This document shows, in pieces, positions 39,937-48,995 of a stretch of DNA of 64,000 nt. The notes under the pieces were generated by a model. The model saw only the letters and a program-made list of their open reading frames with translations. It was not told where the DNA came from and searched no databases. Source of the stretch: a virus; IMG/VR virus record IMGVR_UViG_3300009481_003321, positions 1-64,000 of that record; one strand, written 5' to 3'. Every line of letters starts with the position of its first letter. Within the stretch, counting starts at the first letter, position 1. The translations under genes and the position numbers were made by a program.

Positions 39937-41846
39937 ATTGGACACCCCTACATTTGCATACACACTACAGTCTCCTAGATGGCCTCTCAAAGCCCTCACA
40001 GGTTGCCTCACGGTGTGAAAAGCTTGGCTTTGAATCCTGTGCCTTAACTGATCACGGCACTATATCGGGCGCTGTGGCCTTCACACAGGCATGTAGATCT
40101 AAAAACATTAAACCAATACTCGGATGCGAGTTCTACCTAAGCCAGCAAGATTGCACAATTAAGTCCGACAAAAATAGAAGCCTGAGTCATTTATGCGTAT
40201 TAGCTAAAAACAGGCAGGGTTGGGACAGCTTAATCCAAGCTGTATCCAAAAGTAACGATGAGGAAAACTTTTATTACAGACCTCGTTTAGATTTACAAAC
40301 TCTGGGACAGTTCGCAAACGATAATCTCATAGCTTTTAGCGGTCATCTTGGAAGCGACTTGGCAAACGCCATATTTGCCGACCCTAAATCAGCCTATAGC
40401 GCACCGACAGAAGACGAAGCCAAAAGATATGTACATCCCGATTGGGTTGATAACGTACTACTGTTAGCAAACAAGTACAGGGATATTTTTGGTAAAGACA
40501 ACTTCTTTCTTGAAATTCAAGCTATAGATCAGGAGAACTCGCCTGCTGCAAGTTTGGTTGTTCAGGGTTTAAGATACATAGCCAAGAAATATAAATTCCA
40601 AACCGTTGCTACAGCAGACTCGCATTATCCAGAAAAACAAGACGCTGGAGATCAATTACTTCTTCTTTGCTCTGCAATGAAAACAACCTTGCGAGGAATC
40701 AGAAAGAAGCTCAAAGAAAACGGAGATGTTGCCTTTGGTGGGTTCATGAAGTCTAACAACTTCCACATTCCCTCGCTAGAAGAAATCCAAGCGGTGAATC
40801 AACCACATGAAATAGCCAACACAATGCAAATCGCAGATATGTGTGATAGCTATGACATACTTGGAAAACCAATGCTTCCTAAGTTTAGTTGCCCTCAAGA
40901 CAAATCAGAAGAAGAACATTTACGACAGCTTTGTAGAGATGGTTGGTTGTCTAGACTAGCCCCAACTGGAAAAGTAAGTAACCAACAAGCAAAAGATATA
41001 TACACAGAAAGAATCAAAGCAGAACTAGATGTTATTAGTGATGCAAATCTTGCTGGATATTTTTTAATAGTAAGAGATATTGTAAACAGCGTTCACGAGA
41101 AGAACCATATTCCGGGGCCGGGAAGAGGTTCTGCTGCTGGCTGTTTAGTATCATATCTAGTAGGGATAACGCAAGTAGACCCAATAGAGTATGGATTAAT
41201 CTTTGAGAGGTTTTACAACGCAGGTAGAAATACTGATAACCATATCTCTTTGCCAGATATTGATATTGATGTTCCCGCATCCAAGCGTGATGAAACAATT
41301 GATTACATACGAAATAAATACGGCCAAAAAAGAGTTGGCCAAATGGTTACATTCGGAAGACTTCAAGGAAGAAGCGCTCTTAAAGAAGTTTTAAGAATGA
41401 ACGAGGCTTGCGGTTTTGATGAAATGAACGCAATAACAAAAAGTCTACCGCATGAACACGAAGTTTCCGACCAGTTGGCTGAGATGGATGACCCATCAGT
41501 AATTAAATGGACTTTAATGAACCAGCCAGAGGTTTTAAGAGGTTATTGCAGGCTTAATGACAAAGGTGAGCTAGAGGGAGACTATTCAAAGCTCTTTGCT
41601 CAGGCCATGCGAATAGAAGGAACTTTTAAATCTCAGGGCAAACACGCAGCGGGTGTTGTTATATCTTCACACAGTCTGAATGAAGTTTGCCCAATGGTAA
41701 GAGACAAGAAGGGTGCAGAAAAGATAGCTGGAATGGAAATGAATGACTTAGAGGCTATGGGGCATGTCAAATTTGACATACTTGGTATTTCATTATTAGA
41801 TAAAATTATGGGAGTTAGGGATCAACTCGAAGATAGCAATGTTTAA
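39933..41846 (+). CDS. dnaE: DNA polymerase III alpha subunit, N-terminal half (PHP and palm), 637 aa
   Basis: The PHP domain opens with HLHTHYSLLDGL and ALTDHGT, with GCEFYL and TADSHYP retained, so the metal-binding PHP site looks intact. GPGRGSAAGCLVSYLVGIT and LPDIDIDVP carry the palm aspartates (D444, D446); VKFDILG has the third (D615). The gene stops 22 residues later, at DQLEDSNV, where an ordinary DnaE continues without break. The remainder is encoded at 42730-44322. The two products should assemble into one polymerase of about 1167 residues, close to bacterial DnaE. Confidence 0.9.
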   Translation: MNWTPLHLHTHYSLLDGLSKPSQVASRCEKLGFESCALTDHGTISGAVAFTQACRSKNIKPILGCEFYLSQQDCTIKSDKNRSLSHLCVLAKNRQGWDSLIQAVSKSNDEENFYYRPRLDLQTLGQFANDNLIAFSGHLGSDLANAIFADPKSAYSAPTEDEAKRYVHPDWVDNVLLLANKYRDIFGKDNFFLEIQAIDQENSPAASLVVQGLRYIAKKYKFQTVATADSHYPEKQDAGDQLLLLCSAMKTTLRGIRKKLKENGDVAFGGFMKSNNFHIPSLEEIQAVNQPHEIANTMQIADMCDSYDILGKPMLPKFSCPQDKSEEEHLRQLCRDGWLSRLAPTGKVSNQQAKDIYTERIKAELDVISDANLAGYFLIVRDIVNSVHEKNHIPGPGRGSAAGCLVSYLVGITQVDPIEYGLIFERFYNAGRNTDNHISLPDIDIDVPASKRDETIDYIRNKYGQKRVGQMVTFGRLQGRSALKEVLRMNEACGFDEMNAITKSLPHEHEVSDQLAEMDDPSVIKWTLMNQPEVLRGYCRLNDKGELEGDYSKLFAQAMRIEGTFKSQGKHAAGVVISSHSLNEVCPMVRDKKGAEKIAGMEMNDLEAMGHVKFDILGISLLDKIMGVRDQLEDSNV

Positions 41847-42069
41847 AAAAGAAGCAAAAAAAGGTTACCGACAAAGAGTAAAGAACAAGATCGAAAACGG
41901 AAGGTACGAGGAGTACAAGGGTCTTTCGATTTGTAAGATAAACGACTATTACCCGCTAATGCACGGTAAAACAAAATACCAAGTACATTCGCACTTTTTT
42001 AGTAAACTGTATGATGATATTGATATGGCATTAGACAAATTTTTTGAGATTAGAAGGAAAATAAGATGA
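41839..42069 (+). CDS. Hypothetical small basic protein, 76 aa
   Basis: It overlaps the end of the first polymerase half by eight bases and the exonuclease start in ATGA. The sequence is basic and aromatic (EAKKGYRQRVKNKIENGRYEEYKGL). It could clamp the two polymerase halves, but only position suggests this. No motif recognised. Confidence 0.6.
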   Translation: MFKKEAKKGYRQRVKNKIENGRYEEYKGLSICKINDYYPLMHGKTKYQVHSHFFSKLYDDIDMALDKFFEIRRKIR

Positions 42070-42749
42070 ATTACAAGGATATTATTGTCTTTGATTTTGA
42101 AACTGGATCACGCAATCCTGATAAAACACAACCCGTGCAAATTGCGGCAGTTGCTATTCACGGCAGGAAGTTGACGGTTCAACCAGAGGGCTACTTTGAG
42201 AGTCTTATAAGGCCGATATTTGATGACGAAGAGGCTATTGAGCAGGGTCTAGATCCGATTGAAGATGAAGCTTTGGCTGTTAATGGTAAAACCAGAAAAG
42301 AATTAGCAAAAGCTCCATCGGCCAAGACAGTCTGGAAGAAGTTTACCAATTTTGTTAACAGGTATAACTTCAAAGGGACTCCTTACTATGCACCTATTGC
42401 GGCGGGTTATAACATAGTCGGGTTTGATATGCCGATTGTGCAACGTATGTGTGATATGTATGGGCCGGTAGACAAGAAGACAGGCAAGCAAACACTGTTC
42501 AACAAAATCCACAGAATTGATGTAATGGATAGTGTCTGGATGTGGATGGAAAATAATGCCGATGTTAAATCTCTTAGCATGGATTCAATGCGAGACCTGT
42601 TTGGTATGAGTAAAGAAAATGCTCATGATGCTCTACAAGATGTTAAAGATACGGCCAACTTGATGATTGGCTTTATGAAATTGCATAGAAGAATTGCGCC
42701 AAAAATTAAATTTGAAAAGGCTTTTGCAGATGGAAACCTCCACATTTGA
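42066..42749 (+). CDS. DnaQ-like DEDDh 3'-5' exonuclease, 227 aa
   Basis: Exo I VFDFETGS has D10 and E12, Exo II GYNIVGFD has D121, and Exo III H187-DALQ-D192 has His and Asp. All catalytic residues of a DEDDh proofreading nuclease are present. The length suits a stand-alone epsilon-type exonuclease. It lies between the two halves of the polymerase gene and overlaps the second by 20 bases, making it the likely proofreader of this replicase. Confidence 0.85.
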   Translation: MNYKDIIVFDFETGSRNPDKTQPVQIAAVAIHGRKLTVQPEGYFESLIRPIFDDEEAIEQGLDPIEDEALAVNGKTRKELAKAPSAKTVWKKFTNFVNRYNFKGTPYYAPIAAGYNIVGFDMPIVQRMCDMYGPVDKKTGKQTLFNKIHRIDVMDSVWMWMENNADVKSLSMDSMRDLFGMSKENAHDALQDVKDTANLMIGFMKLHRRIAPKIKFEKAFADGNLHI

Positions 42750-44322
42750 CATTCTTGAACTTGAGTTTCAAGATAAAAAAGCTTGGGATTTGATATGCTC
42801 AGGAAAGACTAAGGGTGTTTTTCAGCTAGAAAGCAACTTGGGTAAGTCTTGGGCTAAAAGAGTCAAACCAAGAAACATAGAAGAGCTTGCTGCTTTAATA
42901 TCAATTATCAGACCGGGAACATTAAAAGCTATCCAAGATGGCAAATCAATGACCCAGAGATTTGTTGATCGTAAAAACCTCAAAGAAGATATAACCTATC
43001 TTCACCCCTCTCTGAAACCCATACTAAAAGGAACTCAGGGAGTTCTTGTCTATCAAGAACAGTCTATGCAAATCGCTCAACAGCTTGCTGGCTTCAGTCT
43101 TCAAGAAGCCGACAACTTACGTAAAGCGATTGGTAAGAAGAAAGCTGACTTGATGGCAAAGGTTAAAAAGCAATTTTTAAAAGGGTCGATTGAACAAGGC
43201 GTTTTAACTAAAGAAGAAGCAGAAGAGATTTTTAGTTGGATTGAAAAATCTAGTAGATACGCCTTCAACAAATCCCATGCTGTTTCTTATGCCATATGTG
43301 CTTACTGGAGTGCATATGCTAAGGCTCATTATCCATTACAGTTTTACTGCAATTATCTTCTTCATTCTTCTGGAAAGCCTGATCCACAGCAAGAAGTAAA
43401 AGATCTTGTAAATGACGCAAAGAATAATGAGATCTATATAAGCCCACCTTCTATAAAATCTATCAACGCTAGTACTGATATTATTGATGGTCATATACAC
43501 TTCGGTCTTATGGATGTCAAATCTGTTGGCATGAAACAAATAGATAAATTTAAAACCGTTGTTGTTGATATAGAAGAATCCTTGGATAAGCCCTTGTGTG
43601 ACTGGTCTTGGCATGAGTTTCTTGTTTTAGTTTCCCCCAATATGAATTCAAGAATGCTCATAGCATTAATATCTGTTGGGTTCTTTGCTCATCTACCAGA
43701 ATCAAGACAGCGAATGCTTGACGAGTTTGATACTTGGAGTGGGTTAACAAAAAAAGAACAGGAATGGGCAGTAACACACTATCTTAAATATAATAATCTT
43801 ATAGAACTCTTGACAGCAATGGCTCCAACAAAGAAAGAAGGAGGAGCTACATTTAACTCAAAAAGATCAGAGATAATCAAAGACTTGCTAATTCAGTGTA
43901 AAAATCCTTCTTACTCATTAAAAGATGATCCAGAGTGGGTTATAAGAACTGAAGAAAACTATCTTGGCGTTGCTTTGACTTATTCAAGAATTGAGACTTA
44001 CGAAACCAATTTAGCGAACACTACAATAAAAGAGTTTTATGATGGCAAGAGAGGTGATGTAAAGATGGCCGTAACCATCTCAGATGTAAAAAAATATATC
44101 ACCAAGAAAGGAAAAATGCAGGGGACAGAAATGGCCTTTTTGTGTGTCGAAGATCATACTGGAACTTTGGATACAGTAACTGCATTTGCGGAAAAATGGA
44201 AAGAGTACAAAAACGTTTTGTACGAAGGTAACAATATTATACTAGTGGGTCAAAACTCTAAAAAGAAAAGATACCAGCTTGATGACGGCTTTATTATTGA
44301 AAGCGTGATAGAACTCAATTGA
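42730..44322 (+). CDS. dnaE: DNA polymerase III alpha subunit, C-terminal half (fingers to OB), 530 aa
   Basis: The protein starts inside the DnaE sequence just before GVFQLES (about 29-35) and contains SIIRPGTL, VLVYQEQSMQIAQQLAGFSLQEADNLRKAIGKKK, and AFNKSHAVSYAICAYWSAYAKAHYP, the fingers of family C polymerases. An HhH region follows, and the C-terminal VTISDVKKYITKKGKMQGTEMAFLCVEDHTGTL is the OB fold. It has no catalytic Asp of its own, so it works only with the first half. ATG 42730 lies within the exonuclease gene. Confidence 0.88.
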   Translation: METSTFDILELEFQDKKAWDLICSGKTKGVFQLESNLGKSWAKRVKPRNIEELAALISIIRPGTLKAIQDGKSMTQRFVDRKNLKEDITYLHPSLKPILKGTQGVLVYQEQSMQIAQQLAGFSLQEADNLRKAIGKKKADLMAKVKKQFLKGSIEQGVLTKEEAEEIFSWIEKSSRYAFNKSHAVSYAICAYWSAYAKAHYPLQFYCNYLLHSSGKPDPQQEVKDLVNDAKNNEIYISPPSIKSINASTDIIDGHIHFGLMDVKSVGMKQIDKFKTVVVDIEESLDKPLCDWSWHEFLVLVSPNMNSRMLIALISVGFFAHLPESRQRMLDEFDTWSGLTKKEQEWAVTHYLKYNNLIELLTAMAPTKKEGGATFNSKRSEIIKDLLIQCKNPSYSLKDDPEWVIRTEENYLGVALTYSRIETYETNLANTTIKEFYDGKRGDVKMAVTISDVKKYITKKGKMQGTEMAFLCVEDHTGTLDTVTAFAEKWKEYKNVLYEGNNIILVGQNSKKKRYQLDDGFIIESVIELN

Positions 44323-44383
44323 CTCATGCGTACATAACACATATCATTAATTAACGATTGATCCTTTAATAGCAAGGAAAGCC

Positions 44384-44752
44384 ATGAACACTATCTCAAA
44401 TTATTGTCGCTTCATTGGCAGGCTAACCGCCGACCCAAAAGTTGTAGAATTCGACAATACATCACTATGTACTTTTACATTAGCAATTAGTGAATACAGA
44501 AAAGAAAAAAACGGTGAGAAAAAGAAAAGCGTTAACTTCTTCGACTTTGAGGCGTGGGACTCAGGTGGAGAAACGATAGAAAAGTATTGTGTTAAGGGTG
44601 ACATTATTGATTTAGTTGCCTCTGCAAGAAATAATTCTTGGACGGATAAAAATGGCAACAAAAGGTTTTCAACAAAATTCAGAGTCAAAGAATTCAAGCT
44701 CTTTAACTCCCCTAGAGAAAAAGAAGTGTTTAAACAAGAACAGTCTAGTTAA
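44384..44752 (+). CDS. ssb: Single-stranded DNA-binding protein, 122 aa
   Basis: The OB fold shows NYCRFIGRLTADPKVVEF, CTFTLAISEYR, VNFFDFEAWDSGGETIEKYCVKGDIIDLVASA, and RFSTKFRVKEFKLF. The usual acidic tip is replaced by KEVFKQEQSS, so C-terminal partner contacts may differ. CAAGGAAAG precedes the ATG. It belongs to the phage replisome. Its last 101 bases overlap the next gene. Confidence 0.88.
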   Translation: MNTISNYCRFIGRLTADPKVVEFDNTSLCTFTLAISEYRKEKNGEKKKSVNFFDFEAWDSGGETIEKYCVKGDIIDLVASARNNSWTDKNGNKRFSTKFRVKEFKLFNSPREKEVFKQEQSS

Positions 44753-45227
44753 CTCAAATAAGTTAGATCAAAAAGAGCTTGAAGAAAAGCTAGTTCATTC
44801 TCATTATGGATTGGTTGTTTCTCAAGCTCTTTATTTTTTAGATGATCCTAATTTTGAGGACTATATTCAAGCAGGTCTTATTGGACTGCTTAAAGCAATT
44901 AGAAAATACGATAAAAACAAATCTAAGTTTAGCACGTATGCTTCTGTTTGTATAAGAAACGAAATTAGTAACTTAAACAAAAAAGCAACAAAGCATGCAG
45001 TAAAAAATTCTAGATCTGTCACAGAACAAGATAAGCAGTATAATAAACAAGAGGTTTTGGATGAATGTATTCCAGAGTTTCTATCGGAGGAAAACAAGTT
45101 TATAATTAAACTAAGGATTCAGGGATATACAAATTTAGAAATATCTAATTTTATGTCATGCTCTAAGGCCGAAGTAAAAGAAAAGATAGAGTTAATTATA
45201 AAGCTGTTGAAAGACTATAACGAATGA
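44652..45227 (+). CDS. Second RNA polymerase sigma-factor-like protein, 191 aa
   Basis: Region 2 is clear: LVHSHYGLVVSQALYFLDDPNFEDYIQAGLIGLLKAIRKYDKNKSKFSTYASVCIRNEISNLNKKA (about 49-114). The C-terminal LRIQGYTNLEISNFMSCSKAEVKEKIELIIKLL is a region 4-like helix-turn-helix. The layout resembles FliA/SigB-type and T4 gp55-like factors. ATG 44652 is my choice; an ATG at 44616 gives a longer protein. It overlaps ssb out of frame and touches the glycan operon by ATGA, a fitting place for a late-gene sigma. Confidence 0.75.
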   Translation: MATKGFQQNSESKNSSSLTPLEKKKCLNKNSLVNSNKLDQKELEEKLVHSHYGLVVSQALYFLDDPNFEDYIQAGLIGLLKAIRKYDKNKSKFSTYASVCIRNEISNLNKKATKHAVKNSRSVTEQDKQYNKQEVLDECIPEFLSEENKFIIKLRIQGYTNLEISNFMSCSKAEVKEKIELIIKLLKDYNE

Positions 45228-46855
45228 GAAAAAAAAGAATACTCTTTTGTGGCGAAGCAACATATCTTAACACTGGGTACGCAACATACCTTCGTGAAGT
45301 CATGAAGCGACTTCATGCAACAGAAAAGTATGACCTAGCTGAGTTTGCAAGTTATGGAGAATTAAAAGATCCTAGAGCAAAAACTGTACCTTGGAAATTC
45401 TACGGCAATTTACCAGACGACGAAAGCCAACAAGAAAGATACGATTCATTACCAACTAATCAGTTTGGTGAATGGAAATTTGAATCTGTGCTTTTAGATT
45501 TTCAGCCGGATATAGTATGTGATATACGAGACTTTTGGATGTTTGAGCATCAAGAAAGATCTCCGTATAGACCGTATTTTCACTGGGTTGTCATGCCCAC
45601 TGTTGATGCTGCGCCTCAAAATGAACAATGGTTGTCAACCTTTGAAAGTGCTGATGCTGTATTTAGTTATTCAGACTGGGGACATGAAGTCCTTGAGAAA
45701 GAATCAAATGGTAGCATTAAATGTTTAGGATCTGCTCCACCATCTGCTGATGCAGCTTATATTCCGGTAGAAGATAAAGCCAAGCATAAAGAAAGTATGG
45801 GCTTTGAGGAAAACATTAAGTTTATTGGCACTGTGATGAGAAACCAAAGAAGGAAGCTATTCCCAGACCTCTTTGAGTCTTTTAGAAAGTTTCTCGATCT
45901 AAGCGGTAGAAATGATGTTTGGCTTTACTGCCACACCAGCTTCCCAGACTTAGGATGGGACATACCAAAACTATTACTAAGATATAATTTGTCGAGCAAG
46001 GTTGTTTTCACTTATATCTGCAATAAGTGCGGTCATACTTTCCCAGCTTTCTTTTCTGACGCCAGAAGAAAATGTCAAGCTTGTGGTTCTTTTTCGGCAG
46101 GTCTAGCAAGCGTACAAAAAGGAGCGTCTTATGACTACCTTGCTAGTATTATGAACCTCTTTGATCTTTATATACAGTACGCCAATAGCGAGGGCTTTGG
46201 TCTTCCCCAAGTAGAAGCCGCTGGCTGCGGAGTTCCTGTCATGAGTGTTGATTACTCAGCCATGTCTAGCGTTGTTAGAAAGCTTGGTGGAACACCACTA
46301 AAACCCAAGGCACTTTACAATGAACTAGAGACGGGTTGCAATAGAGCGGTTCCTGATAATGACTATACAGCTCAGAAGATAGAAGAATTTTTTAAACTAA
46401 GCGACGAAGACAGAAAAAGCTTGGGTAAAAACTCAAGACTTAACTTTGAAAAATATTACCAGTGGGACAAAACAGCCAAAAAGTGGGAAGACCACTTCGA
46501 TTCAGTTGAAATAAAACCAGACGAAGAAACTTGGAAGTCTCCACCTCGAATACACCAACCAGTTAACAATGTTCCAGCAGGGTTATCAGCGTCTCAATAC
46601 GCAAGATGGTTAATCGTTAATGTTCTGGGAGAGCCTGAAAAACTGAACACATTTTTTGAGTCAAGACTGATAAGAGACTTGAATTATGGAATGTTTGTCA
46701 TGGGTACAGGAGATTCTTACCTTAACGAAGATTCCTATAAGTTTGTAAGACCTCAATTTGAAAAGTTTGAAAAAGAGGATGCTCACAAAATGATGGTCAA
46801 CATGTGCAATAAACGCAATCAATGGGAAGCCATAAGAAAAGAAAATATCAAATGA
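45224..46855 (+). CDS. GT4-type glycosyltransferase with inserted zinc ribbon, 543 aa
   Basis: Start of a GT-B fold: RILFCGEATYLNTGYATYLREV. The C-terminal YANSEGFGLPQVEAAGCGVPVMSVDYSAM has the E-x7-E motif. Between the halves there is CNKC (266-269) and CQAC (284-287), a zinc ribbon not normal for this family. The last 110 residues after VEIKPDEETWKSPPR form an extra helical domain. It begins the long glycan operon, ATGA-coupled to the sigma-like gene. Confidence 0.85.
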   Translation: MRKKRILFCGEATYLNTGYATYLREVMKRLHATEKYDLAEFASYGELKDPRAKTVPWKFYGNLPDDESQQERYDSLPTNQFGEWKFESVLLDFQPDIVCDIRDFWMFEHQERSPYRPYFHWVVMPTVDAAPQNEQWLSTFESADAVFSYSDWGHEVLEKESNGSIKCLGSAPPSADAAYIPVEDKAKHKESMGFEENIKFIGTVMRNQRRKLFPDLFESFRKFLDLSGRNDVWLYCHTSFPDLGWDIPKLLLRYNLSSKVVFTYICNKCGHTFPAFFSDARRKCQACGSFSAGLASVQKGASYDYLASIMNLFDLYIQYANSEGFGLPQVEAAGCGVPVMSVDYSAMSSVVRKLGGTPLKPKALYNELETGCNRAVPDNDYTAQKIEEFFKLSDEDRKSLGKNSRLNFEKYYQWDKTAKKWEDHFDSVEIKPDEETWKSPPRIHQPVNNVPAGLSASQYARWLIVNVLGEPEKLNTFFESRLIRDLNYGMFVMGTGDSYLNEDSYKFVRPQFEKFEKEDAHKMMVNMCNKRNQWEAIRKENIK

Positions 46856-47970
46856 AAGTTTTATACATAGGTTGCTATAGAGACGGTACTGGCTGGGGAC
46901 AAGCCGCTACGGATTATATACTGGCGATGGATACTGCTGGAATTGATGTAGTTCCAAGGCCAATCAAGCTCAATTCTAATCAGATAAAAGTACCAGACAG
47001 AATTATAGAGTTAGAGAAGAAAGATAGCTCTGGCTGTAATATTTGCATACAACACATTCTCCCACATTTAATGGAATACACCAATAAGTTTGATAAGAAC
47101 ATAGCCCTCTACGCCACAGAGACCAGCAATTTTATTGATTCTGGATGGTCTAGAAACATAAATCTTATGGATGAAGCGTGGGTCATAAACAACCAAATGG
47201 TTAAAGCCTCGCAAGATAGTGGTGTAGACATACCAATAAAGGTAGTTCCTCACGCCTGTGACTTTAACAAGTTTACCAGAAGCTACAAACCATTCGAGCT
47301 ATCCTCGACAGATAACACCTTCACTTTTTACACAATAGCTGACTTTAATAAAAGAAAAAACCTAGAAGCCTTCGTTAAAGCATTTCATGCTGAGTTTGAT
47401 CCTTCGGAGCCGGTCTCCATAATGATTAAATCAAGCAAGTATGGACTGACTGATGAAGAGACTGCAATAAAGATTAGAGACCTCTGCAATCAAGTTAAGA
47501 CAGGTCTTAAAAAATTCAAGAATCTGAGTGACTATAAAGAAGACTTGATAATCACAAGTTTTATTAGTAATGAAGATATTTGCAGGCTACACAGCTTTGG
47601 AGATTGCTTTGTGATGCCTAGCTATGGGGAAGCTTGGTGTATACCCGCTTTTGATGCTATGGCTTTCGGTAAGACCCCTATCTGTACGAACATTGGTGGT
47701 ATGGCAGATTTTGTTGGGGATGGAGGATTTCTTGTAGAGGGTGTCATGGAACCTGTTTGCGATATGCTTGATACTTTTCCAGCCCTGTTTACGGGAAATG
47801 AAGACTGGTGTTCAGTTAGCATACAAGGATTAAGGGAGTGCATGCGACACGCTTATGAAGAAAGCTCTTCTCTTAAAAAGATGAAGGAGACAGGATTAAA
47901 GCGAGCATATGAATACTCCCATGAGAATATTGGTAACTTAATAAAGGATCTGTTAAATGGCGTTAGTTAG
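46852..47970 (+). CDS. GT4-type glycosyltransferase, 372 aa
   Basis: VLYIGCYRDGTGWGQAATDYILAMD opens a GT-B fold. FTFYTIADFNKRKNLEAFVKAFHAEF and FGDCFVMPSYGEAWCIPAFDAMAFGKTPICTNIGG give the donor-binding site with Glu and the G-G loop. The start is ATG 46852, in ATGA with the previous stop. Cytoplasmic; acceptor unknown. Confidence 0.85.
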   Translation: MKVLYIGCYRDGTGWGQAATDYILAMDTAGIDVVPRPIKLNSNQIKVPDRIIELEKKDSSGCNICIQHILPHLMEYTNKFDKNIALYATETSNFIDSGWSRNINLMDEAWVINNQMVKASQDSGVDIPIKVVPHACDFNKFTRSYKPFELSSTDNTFTFYTIADFNKRKNLEAFVKAFHAEFDPSEPVSIMIKSSKYGLTDEETAIKIRDLCNQVKTGLKKFKNLSDYKEDLIITSFISNEDICRLHSFGDCFVMPSYGEAWCIPAFDAMAFGKTPICTNIGGMADFVGDGGFLVEGVMEPVCDMLDTFPALFTGNEDWCSVSIQGLRECMRHAYEESSSLKKMKETGLKRAYEYSHENIGNLIKDLLNGVS

Positions 47971-48994
47971 TCCGATATCTCAAATTATTAGAGCCTCCAC
48001 AAGGAAGCCAGATGAGAAGTTAAATATTCTCACCTTCCCTACGCACGAACGATATGAAACCATGCTTTCAAAGACTGGTCATAATTTCTATGCGTATCGT
48101 GCAGAAGGTATCAAAGATTGGAACGAAACCTATGCTAAAACACCAGATAATTATGTGTTGCTAGATCCATCACTGGGCGATAGTCAAGTTCCAGAATACG
48201 TAGATTTTGATTTGGTTCTCTCGCAAAACAAATTTGGTCAATACCAAAAAGCTAAACAGCTCGCGCATCAACTTCACCTACCATTGGTCAGTTTGGAACA
48301 TACGCTTCCAATGCCGGAATGGGATGAAAACATCATGGGTCAAGTAAGAGAGATGAGGGGAGATGTCAATGTATTCATTTCAGAATATAGTATTAACGCT
48401 TGGGGGTGGGAGAATAGACTTCAAAGCTTTCTAAACAATGACACGTTTGTTATTACTCATGGTGTAGATACTGAACTATTTTGCTCAAAAGAAGACGAAA
48501 GAAGCGACGAGATACTGTCGGTAGTTAACGACTGGATAAACAGAGACTGGTGCTGTGGCTTTAGTGTTTGGCAAGAAGTAATAAAAGGACTACCTTACAA
48601 GGTGGTTGGCGATACTCCGGGTTTGTCTGAACCAGCCGCTTCAACCGAAGGGCTTGTCGCCACCTACCAAAACAGCAGGATATTTTTGAATACATCAACT
48701 ATATCCCCAGTTCCGACAGCTTTAATGGAAGCGATGTCTTGTGGTTGTGCGGTTGTATCAACCGCAACCTGCATGATCCCAGAAGTTATAGAAAATGGAG
48801 TTAATGGTTTTATAACAAATAATGTTGGAGAAATGAAACAGTATCTTGTAGATCTATTAAATGATGAAGATATGGCAAAAGAAATTGGTGAAAACGCCAG
48901 AAAGACAATCTTAGAAAGATACTCTACAGAACGGTTTGTTGAAAACTGGGACAGGCTACTAACAAATTCAGCTAAAATAGTATTTAAGGGATAA
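47957..48994 (+). CDS. GT4-type glycosyltransferase, 345 aa
   Basis: The donor-site region ATYQNSRIFLNTSTISPVPTALMEAMSCGCAVVSTATCMIPEVIENGVNGFIT is classic GT4, with E replaced in part (P-x-x-LMEAMSCG). TFVITHGVDTELF precedes it. The central GFSVWQEVIKGLPYKVVGDTPGLSE is shorter than usual. It overlaps the previous gene by 14 bases. Confidence 0.85.
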   Translation: MALVSPISQIIRASTRKPDEKLNILTFPTHERYETMLSKTGHNFYAYRAEGIKDWNETYAKTPDNYVLLDPSLGDSQVPEYVDFDLVLSQNKFGQYQKAKQLAHQLHLPLVSLEHTLPMPEWDENIMGQVREMRGDVNVFISEYSINAWGWENRLQSFLNNDTFVITHGVDTELFCSKEDERSDEILSVVNDWINRDWCCGFSVWQEVIKGLPYKVVGDTPGLSEPAASTEGLVATYQNSRIFLNTSTISPVPTALMEAMSCGCAVVSTATCMIPEVIENGVNGFITNNVGEMKQYLVDLLNDEDMAKEIGENARKTILERYSTERFVENWDRLLTNSAKIVFKG

Positions 48995-48995
48995 T

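Noticed and set aside
41839-42749. Inserted mobile element (homing endonuclease or intein) causing the polymerase split
   Set aside because: The inserted genes show no LAGLIDADG, HNH, GIY-YIG or intein splice motifs, and the exonuclease is a normal replication gene.
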